Part shown: positions 58,223-64,000 of the stretch, one piece after another | How positions within the stretch are numbered: position 1 is the stretch's first letter | How the letters are laid out: each line of letters begins with the position of its first letter | Source of the DNA: Akanthomyces muscarius | Lineage: Eukaryota > Ascomycota > Sordariomycetes > Hypocreales > Cordycipitaceae | Length of the DNA stretch: 64,000 nt | NCBI RefSeq assembly: GCF_028009165.1 | Contig: NC_079242.1 | Coordinates: forward strand, 2,976,001 to 3,040,000 | Reading direction: 5' to 3' | Translations under genes and position numbers: made by a program | Notes under the pieces: generated by a model | Told to the model about the DNA's origin: nothing | The model's database searches: none | The model's input: only the letters and a program-made list of their open reading frames with translations

Positions 58223-58981
58223 ATGACGACCGAAGGAGTGTGGATCTCGCCCGCTGGTGTCAAGACTGTGATACCACTCGAGAACAATCCCGAAGTATTC
58301 ACATCACTTCTCCACGACCTCGGCCTGTCCCCAGAGCTGGGCTTTTATGACGTGTACAGCATCGACGATGCCGACTTGCTCGCCATGATTCCGCGACCGG
58401 CACATGCTCTCATATTCATCACGCCGGCCAAGATGTACTACGCTTCCCGCAAAGAAGACGGCATCGCCAGCGACATGCCCATGGAGGAGCTGACTTACAA
58501 CAAGACCGGTGCCGAAGATCCCGTCCTGTGGTTCCGCCAAACTATTGGAAATGCCTGCGGCCTGTATGCACTAATTCACTCTGTCGCGAATGGCGATGGA
58601 AATAGATACGTGCAGAAAGGTTCACTTCTGGATAGGCTTTTTGCAGAGGCCAAGCCGCTGCAGCCTGAGCCGCGCGCCAGGGTCCTTTACGACAGCCAGG
58701 AGTTGGAGGAGGCTCATATGCGGGCAGCACGGAAAGGTGACTCTGTACCACCTCCGGCAGAGAACCACCCAGCCCTCCATTTTATTGCCTATGTCAAGGG
58801 TCAAGATGGCCACTTATGGGAGTTGGAGGGCGCAACTGACGGTCCAGTGGACAGAGGTCTGCTCGCACCGGAGGACGATGTTTTGAGCCCTAAGGCGCTG
58901 GAGCTTGGGATCCGGAAGTTTTTGAACCATTCCGAGGGGAACCCAAATTTCAGCATTGTAGCGCTGTCCAAGAAGGATTGA
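58223..58981 (+). CDS. YUH1: Ubiquitin C-terminal hydrolase (UCH, Yuh1/UCH-L3-like)
   Basis: Cysteine protease that frees ubiquitin from small adducts and precursors. Single exon, 252 aa, close to the usual UCH length. The active site reads RQTIGNACGLYAL, with Gln 106 (oxyanion) and nucleophile Cys 112, and His 186 in ALHFIAYV. The position normally filled by Asp in the ELDG motif is Glu here (ELEG, Glu 202). The start MTTEGVWISPAGVKT and the crossover-loop region before DSQELEEAHM are as expected. It may accept ubiquitin or NEDD8/Rub1. The product is predicted soluble. Confidence 0.95.
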   Translation: MTTEGVWISPAGVKTVIPLENNPEVFTSLLHDLGLSPELGFYDVYSIDDADLLAMIPRPAHALIFITPAKMYYASRKEDGIASDMPMEELTYNKTGAEDPVLWFRQTIGNACGLYALIHSVANGDGNRYVQKGSLLDRLFAEAKPLQPEPRARVLYDSQELEEAHMRAARKGDSVPPPAENHPALHFIAYVKGQDGHLWELEGATDGPVDRGLLAPEDDVLSPKALELGIRKFLNHSEGNPNFSIVALSKKD

Positions 58982-59315
58982 GATCGCACGCAGCACTTGT
59001 GGTGGCATTGGTCAAAAGCTTAGAGAGAGGCCTTTTCCACAACTGATGAATCATATGAGACCTGAGAATGAAAATATTGTCAATAGTAAACAACTTTTAG
59101 CAATAACATCTCCATTCGCAATAGCATTGTCTATTTAAGAATACATCACCCCGAACGTTTTACACCACTGGAGCGGAAGGTTTCCGCAAACGGGCCCGCC
59201 TGACCAGGTTCCCACTGAATGTCACACGGCGGCGTCGTCCCCCAAGCCACAGTCTATCTGCATCGATATCACACGGCCCTGGGCTTCCTAACCAGAGCTA
59301 CAACATGCGCACGGT
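58982..59315. other. Short intergenic region
   Basis: 3' UTR of the UCH gene and promoter of the transporter gene. An alternative ATG at 59304 opens only a short frame (MRTVWTNLKSP) and could act as a small upstream ORF. Confidence 0.5.
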
Positions 59316-60996
59316 ATGGACGAATCTCAAGAGCCCTTGATTTCCGAAGAGAGGTCCGACGATGACTTTGCGCGGGGCAACGATGGACTGCGGCGCAAAG
59401 CGCATGGCCAGACCGAGCTGGGCACGTTTGTCCTACTCCTGACTTTTGCGGCTGGTATTAGCGGCCTGCTGTTTGGCTGTACGTTTGGTGGCCTTGAAGA
59501 CGCTCTAGATAAATGCTGACCGTGGCCTTCATTGCACAGACGACACTGGCGTCATATCCGCGACCCTAGTCTCCATTGGCCCCGCGCTGTCCGGCCGGGA
59601 GCTATCCTCGCTCGACAAATCGATCATTACATCCGCGACCGCTCTCTTTGCGCTGATAGCGTCGCCCGTCTCCTCTATTCTTGCCGACCGTCTCGGGCGG
59701 CGGCAGGTGATTCTCTACGCGGATGTGCTCTTCATCGTTGGTGCTGCGCTGCAGGCGGTCAGCTCGACGGTCGCGCTCATGGTCGTCGGGCGATGCATAA
59801 TCGGCGCCGGCGTCGGCGCAGCGAGCTTTGTCGTGCCGCTCTACATTGCCGAGATTGCGCCCGCGGCGCACCGCGGACGGCTCGTCACGACCAACGTCAT
59901 GCTCATCACTGCGGGCCAGGTGGTGGCCTACGTCGTCGGCTGGCTGTTTGCGACGCATGCGCCGGCTGAGACGGGGTGGCGCTGGATGGTCGGCCTCGGG
60001 GCCGTGCCGGCGGCGATACAGGCTGCGCTGATTGCGTTTATGTCTGAGACGCCGCGCTGGCTTGTCAAAGCGGATAGGTCCGAAGCCGCTCGGAGAGTTA
60101 TTATTCGAACGCAAGGCGCCGGAACCGAGGATGGAGAGCACGTGGACGCCGTTATCAAGAGCATCGAAGTTGAGGTTCGTGCAGAACAAGAAGCACGTAG
60201 ACTTCGAGAAACACGACAATCTGACATGCCAAGCTGGCTGGGCGGCTGGGAAGAGCTGCTCAAAGTGGGCCAGAATCGACGTGCCCTGGCTATTGCTTGT
60301 CTGCTGCAAGGTCTACAGCAGCTTTCCGGATTCGTAAGGAACTGTTGAATTGGGAGATACTGTCGTAACCGCTAACCGTCGTAGAACTCGCTCATGTACT
60401 TTTCCGCAACGATATTCACACTGGTCGGATTTAGTAGCCCCACGCTGGCATCTCTCAGTGTAGCGGTGACCAACTTCATCTTCACTGGCATTGCTCTGGT
60501 TCTCATAGATCGCATCGGTCGACGCCGTATACTGCTATACTCGCTCCCGTTCATGGTGTGCGGCCTCTTGCTTGCGTCGCTGGGGTTCTCAGCGCTCGCC
60601 ATTCATACGAACCCTAAGGCGTCGCGCGGTGCGCCGCCCGTAACGGGAAGCATCAGCGCGGCCAGCATTATTCTTTTCAGCATCATGCTCTATGTGGCTT
60701 CATATGCCATCGGTCTGGGCAACGTGCCATGGATGCAGAGCGAGCTGTTTCCCATGGCGGTTCGCTCGCTGGGCAGCGGCGTCTCCACCGCGACCAACTG
60801 GTCGGCCAACTTTGTCATCGGGCTGACGTTTCTGCCGCTCATGGATCTATTGACGCCACCGTGGACGTTTGCGCTGTATGCGGGCATCTGCCTCGTGGGC
60901 GAGGTGTTGATCTGGCTGATATATCCCGAGACGGCAGGGCTGAGCCTGGAAGAGGCGACATCGTTGCTGGAGCACGGTTGGGGTGTAAGACGGTAG
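59316..60996 (+). CDS. MFS sugar porter, myo-inositol transporter-like
   Basis: Plasma-membrane proton-coupled sugar or polyol porter. Exons 59316-59478, 59540-60333 and 60385-60996 encode 522 aa; introns are 61 and 51 nt and the joins restore FGYDTGVIS and LSGFNSLMYF. Sugar-porter signatures: GYDTGVISATLVSIG in helix 1, DRLGRRQ after helix 2, RCIIGAGVGAASFVVPLY, the PESPR-equivalent SETPRWLV, QQLSGFNSLMYFSATIF in helix 7, DRIGRRR, and PETAGLSLEEA at the C-terminus. The VSIGPALSG loop and overall pattern are closest to the Itr-type myo-inositol transporters, but the substrate is an inference. Twelve helices are expected. Confidence 0.9.
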
Positions 60997-61103
60997 ACCG
61001 AGTAGATACCATCGACATAGACACTGTACATTGCACGAAAACTGTTTTAAAAATCAATACTTGTGCTATTATGCGTGCAAAAGCATGTCTGAATCGACGG
61101 AGC

Positions 61104-61110
61104 AAAAAAA
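61104..61110 (-). terminator. T7 run after the B box
   Basis: Seven Ts on the minus strand, 24 nt after the B box. It could end an RNA polymerase III transcript started from the tRNA-like A/B boxes. Its use is an inference. Confidence 0.4.
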
Positions 61111-61133
61111 GCCCGAGTTCAGTCTTGGTGGTC

Positions 61134-61143
61134 GATTCGAACC
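61134..61143 (-). promoter_or_regulatory. RNA polymerase III B box downstream of U6
   Basis: GGTTCGAATC on the minus strand matches the TFIIIC-binding B box (GGTTCGANTCC). It lies about 242 bp downstream of the U6 start and about 138 bp past its terminator. In Saccharomyces SNR6 the functional B block is also extragenic, near +234. It is therefore a likely U6 promoter element. Confidence 0.7.
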
Positions 61144-61173
61144 CACGATCTCGCGGTATCGGCTGCTGCGTCT

Positions 61174-61186
61174 CCCAGCTACGCCA
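61174..61186 (-). promoter_or_regulatory. tRNA-like A-box motif
   Basis: TGGCGTAGCTGGG resembles an A box and lies 30 bp before the B box, a tRNA-like spacing. A D-arm can fold (GCGT/ACGC), but no anticodon arm or acceptor stem can be made, so it is not a functional tRNA; it may be a tRNA relic kept for the B box. Confidence 0.45.
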
Positions 61187-61280
61187 CGGAAGCCAAAATG
61201 GCATGTCATGAGAAGAGAATGGACGAAAGCATCCCGAGATAATTATAGGAAAAATTTGTTAAAAAAAAGAAACCAGATGC

Positions 61281-61288
61281 AAAAAAAA
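61281..61288 (-). terminator. U6 RNA polymerase III terminator (T8)
   Basis: Eight consecutive Ts on the minus strand directly after the U6 coding sequence, the standard RNA polymerase III stop signal. Confidence 0.85.
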
Positions 61289-61385
61289 CTGGTAGCTTCT
61301 CTTTGAGATTGCGTGTCATCCTTAGTGCAGGGGCCATGCTAATCTTCTCTGTATCGTTTCAAAAGACCAAATGAGCCGAAGCTCG
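61284..61385 (-). ncRNA. U6: U6 spliceosomal snRNA
   Basis: Catalytic-core RNA of the spliceosome, made by RNA polymerase III. Read on the minus strand it starts with the 5' hairpin GAGC-TTCG-GCTC, followed by the conserved core GAAACGATACAGAGAAGATT, then AGCATGGCCCCTGC and AAGGATGACACGCAA, ending before the T8 terminator. It contains the ACAGAGA box (61352-61346) and AGC triad and closely resembles fission-yeast U6. The length is about 100 nt, with the 5' end placed by the hairpin (uncertain by a few bases). The core is continuous, so no intron is present. TATA and B-box elements are listed separately. Confidence 0.96.
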
Positions 61386-61406
61386 AAGGAGTGGTGATCA
61401 ATTTTG

Positions 61407-61413
61407 TTATATA
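61407..61413 (-). promoter_or_regulatory. TATA box of the U6 gene
   Basis: TATATAA on the minus strand, 22-28 bp upstream of the deduced U6 start, the position expected for the TFIIIB/TBP-binding TATA box of U6 genes. Confidence 0.75.
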
Positions 61414-63067
61414 AGCTCTCCAATACGCAACAAAAAATGGGTCCGACGCCGGTGACTGGGGCTTCCGGCGCTGGAAAATAGTCACATATCCTGTCAAGTG
61501 TCTTCTTTAATAGTTTGGCAAGCTAGAACGACTGATCATTATCCTTTTGCGGGCCCTTGCGCATGTGCCAATACCTGTCTGACAGCATCGCCATTGAGGT
61601 GGGCTTAGCAGTATCTGAAACAGCGAAACGAACCATCGCATTCTTGGTATCCCGCCGGCCGGCTTCCGTAAACGCCGCTGCTTCGCGACTTCGGAGATAA
61701 GTAGCCTTCATGGTAATAACAGAAATATATGTGAATAATAATACGCTGGAAATTTCCTTTCCGGGATCTACGCTGGACTTCTTCGGACAGGCCGGGTGCA
61801 GCAGAAGGGCGATGTGCTGCGTGGCGTCGTCGGTGGCTTTTCGGGGCGCCGGCGTGTGAAAACTATTTATTAATGACGAGTTGGTCATTGGGCTGAATAC
61901 TAGGCCCTCCTGCCAAAACAAATTCTCTGCTTGGCACAATTGCTTATTCATTGCACTTTCCCGGCATAGAAGAAAAAAAAAAATGTTTTCAAGCTTTTGT
62001 GTCATCATGCGTAAGAAAAAACCTTGCTGAGCAAAACATGGGCTTACCAATATGTAGCGCTGCTGTGGCGCATCTCGCGCTTTTGCTTACTGCCGATGTT
62101 GCTTTCCGGAAGCAGTGGAGTCCCAGCAGGGCGGATGAGTTATTGAGGGACCAGCAGGCCTTTCGTCAGCGGCTTGGGTAGCCAGATACACGCACATCTC
62201 TCGCTCTTACAGGGACCGAGTCGTTGCGCGAGACGATTTGTGCTTTCCAATTTTGGTACCCCTGCAAGTTGGCATGGATTGCCGGAAAAGAACAACTCTC
62301 CAGGGTCCCGTCAATAGTCCGCGGGCCTGACTGCGCAAAGCCCGAGGAGGCGGGTGCTGCATGAGGTCGACCAGCTATAGATAGTCTGGGGTATCCTCGC
62401 ATGATGTTCCACCAGGACTGGGCTAGTATAACGAACAAAACCAACAATACGACTCTCTGTATTTGTTTCCGTGCGCTTTTGATTAGCCCATGTTGAAGTA
62501 TTTTTCCGTTGCAAGCAGCCATCATCATCGGAACCGCCCCACTGTTCGCCAGTCCGGCGCAAGGCCCCACCAGAGCTTTTCCCATTTAGCGGCCGGCATC
62601 GCCTGGAGGACCGCTGGACGAACCACTGAAAGCTGTGAAACACGAGCCGGTCGCCACTTTTATTTTTTATTTTAGTGAAGAAAGGCCCAGAGGTTAGAGG
62701 CTAGCTAGAAACGCATTGGCCCAATATCAACAGGCACGCTGGGAAGGGGAAGAAAAAAAAAACGAGGCGCCCCGGCAAGCCCATTGTCTCCCGAGTCCAG
62801 AGCCATCATCTGGGGAGCACCCTACTTTACTACCTTACCCTCCTCGCCGTTCATTTCCCCTCACGCCCGACATTCTTTTTCTCGTCCTTCATCACCAACC
62901 GAGGGCATTGGCTGTGCCTCTTTTTTTCTTCACCAATATCGTTTGCCGTCCTGTCTCGTCCCACACGTCGATCTGCTGGGGCACGAGGCTGCACTACAAC
63001 GTCATAACACGGCAGTCGACCCGGCCCTGTCACACAAACAAACGCCCGCCGGCGATTACTTGACCAC

Positions 63068-63090
63068 CGACCACCACCACCACCACCACC
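63068..63090 (+). repeat. CCA trinucleotide repeat in leader
   Basis: About seven CCA units just before the ATG at 63101, probably in the 5' UTR of the MFS gene. Confidence 0.7.
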
Positions 63091-63100
63091 ATAGCTCACA

Positions 63101-64000
63101 ATGCCCATGGACGACATTGACCGCGAGCTGGTCGACGCCGAGCGCGCTGCTTCGCCCGCCAACTACCACCGCCGCACCAGCGATGAGATTGAGCGCGTCC
63201 TCTCCGCCTCGTCCGTCTCGACGGCATCGTCCGTCGGCGGCGGCCAGGGCGGCGGCCGATCGACCGTCCGCCGCCAGATGAGCCGCGTCTCGACCATCAA
63301 CGACCTCGAGCGCCATCCCACCGCCCTCAGCCGCATCCAGACGGCGCGCAGCCAGCACGCCACCACGGTCGGCATGAGCCACGGCAGCCGCACCGCCAGC
63401 CGTGCCTCGCGCAAGCCGCTGCCCGCCTTTGGCGCCGGCAAGCCGTTCCCGCCGCCGCTGCCCGACCAGGAGGAGTACGTCGTCGAGTTTGACGGCCCCA
63501 ACGACCCGCTGCATGCGCAAAACTGGCCCCTGCGCAAGAAGCTCTTGACCTCGGCCATGCTTGGGTACACTACGATGACCTCTGCATTCACGTCGTCAAT
63601 CTTCTCGGCCGGCACCCAGGTCGTCGCCAAGCAGTACGGCGTCGGCTCCGAGGTTGGCCTCCTGGGCACCACATTCTACGTCCTCGGCTTCGCCTTTGGC
63701 CCGACCATCTGGGCACCCCTCTCCGAGCTGCGCGGCCGCCGTCTTCCCATTGTCATTGCCATGTTTGGCTTCACCGTCTTCTCTATTGCGTGCGCCACCG
63801 GCGAGAACATCCAGACCATCCTCATCTGCCGCTTCTTTAGCGGCTTGTTTGGTGCCTGTCCGCTGGCCGTCGTCGCTGCCGTCTTCTCCGACATGTTTGA
63901 CAACAAATCACGAGGTATAGCCATCACCATCTTCTCCATGGCAGTCTTTACCGGCCCCATGTTTGCGCCCTTTATCGGTGGATTCATAGTCGAGTCTCAC
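63101..64000 (+). CDS. MFS drug:H+ antiporter (DHA1-type), 3' end outside window
   Basis: The first 300 codons of a multidrug-type major facilitator; the gene runs past the window end. The N-terminal 130 residues are cytosolic, Ser/Arg-rich and phosphorylation-prone. The conserved pre-helix block EEYVVEFDGPNDPLHAQNWP (about 124-143) is typical of fungal DHA1 exporters (Flu1/Tpo type). Helix 1 is LLTSAMLGYTTMTSAFTSSI. The motif GFAFGPTIWAPLSELRGRRL is the family's motif A region, followed by FGFTVFSIACATGENIQT and RFFSGLFGACPLAVV. The last residues visible are in helix 5. The substrate is unknown. The ATG at 63101 is chosen (cacaATGCCC); a second ATG follows two codons later. Confidence 0.9.
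   Translation, partial: MPMDDIDRELVDAERAASPANYHRRTSDEIERVLSASSVSTASSVGGGQGGGRSTVRRQMSRVSTINDLERHPTALSRIQTARSQHATTVGMSHGSRTASRASRKPLPAFGAGKPFPPPLPDQEEYVVEFDGPNDPLHAQNWPLRKKLLTSAMLGYTTMTSAFTSSIFSAGTQVVAKQYGVGSEVGLLGTTFYVLGFAFGPTIWAPLSELRGRRLPIVIAMFGFTVFSIACATGENIQTILICRFFSGLFGACPLAVVAAVFSDMFDNKSRGIAITIFSMAVFTGPMFAPFIGGFIVESH

Larger units (their letters stand above)
61386..63100. other. Intergenic region between U6 and the MFS gene
   Basis: About 1.7 kb. It begins with the U6 upstream promoter and ends with the leader of the drug transporter gene, which contains a CCA repeat (63068-63090). A 175-codon minus-strand frame (61523-62050) has no recognisable features and is not called. Confidence 0.5.

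Noticed and set aside
61104..61195. Functional tRNA gene downstream of U6
   Set aside because: A and B boxes are present, but the anticodon stem, U33 and acceptor stem cannot be formed.
61523..62050. 175-codon minus-strand frame downstream of U6
   Set aside because: Composition looks random, with no motif and no convincing splice partners or leader.
1..64000. CRISPR arrays, bacterial operons, insertion sequences, rRNA genes
   Set aside because: None seen; intron-containing genes show this is eukaryotic DNA, and no transposase, long terminal repeat or rRNA sequence was recognised.

Overview
The window is nuclear DNA from a filamentous ascomycete, most likely Sordariomycetes and probably Hypocreales. 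The genes are compact and carry mostly short introns (about 48-85 nt) with CTAAC-type branch sites. The gene set is typical of such fungi: a group III HAMP-repeat histidine kinase, an Afi1-type polarity protein, Bud6, Elp1 and small secreted proteins. TACCTAGGTA-like palindromes recur between genes. I resolved 25 protein genes and one U6 snRNA gene by joining exons by hand. The species cannot be named from the sequence alone.

Layout. 0-11 kb: a small three-exon coiled-coil protein, the osmosensing hybrid histidine kinase (nik1/os-1 type, minus strand), a 3.9-kb non-coding stretch, and an unrecognised 422-aa protein. 12-20 kb: TVP38-like membrane protein, a protein with three Cys-Pro motifs, a proline-iminopeptidase-type hydrolase, and Mediator subunit 10. 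20-31 kb: a TPR-DnaJ co-chaperone (minus) with a long in-frame open extension after its stop, a myosin regulatory light chain, an Afi1/SPA-type polarity protein, and S-formylglutathione hydrolase. 31-38 kb: a looser region with two small secreted proteins, a histidyl-tRNA synthetase with a short N-terminus, and an MFS transporter. 38-49 kb: RNA polymerase subunit Rpb6, a TFIIIA-like zinc-finger protein, a ZIP zinc transporter, an isochorismatase-fold hydrolase and a DUF3984-like protein. 49-64 kb: Elongator subunit Elp1, Bud6/Aip3, a ubiquitin C-terminal hydrolase, a sugar/inositol transporter, the U6 snRNA gene with its RNA polymerase III signals, and the first 300 codons of an MFS drug transporter cut by the window end.

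How the genes relate. This is mostly a housekeeping segment without an operon or an obvious biosynthetic cluster. Some functions meet by theme: polarity and cytokinesis (Afi1, Bud6, myosin light chain); RNA polymerase machinery (Med10, Rpb6, TFIIIA, U6); translation and tRNA (HisRS, Elp1). Most genes are arranged divergently or convergently.

The most interesting signals are the U6 gene with a TATA box upstream and a B box about 240 bp downstream of its start (the arrangement known from yeast SNR6), the 112-codon in-frame acidic plus membrane-segment ORF directly after the DnaJ stop codon, a frame-preserving 66-nt GC-AG intron in the zinc transporter, a 20-nt microexon, and an uncharacterised protein with three heme-motif-like Cys-Pro sites.
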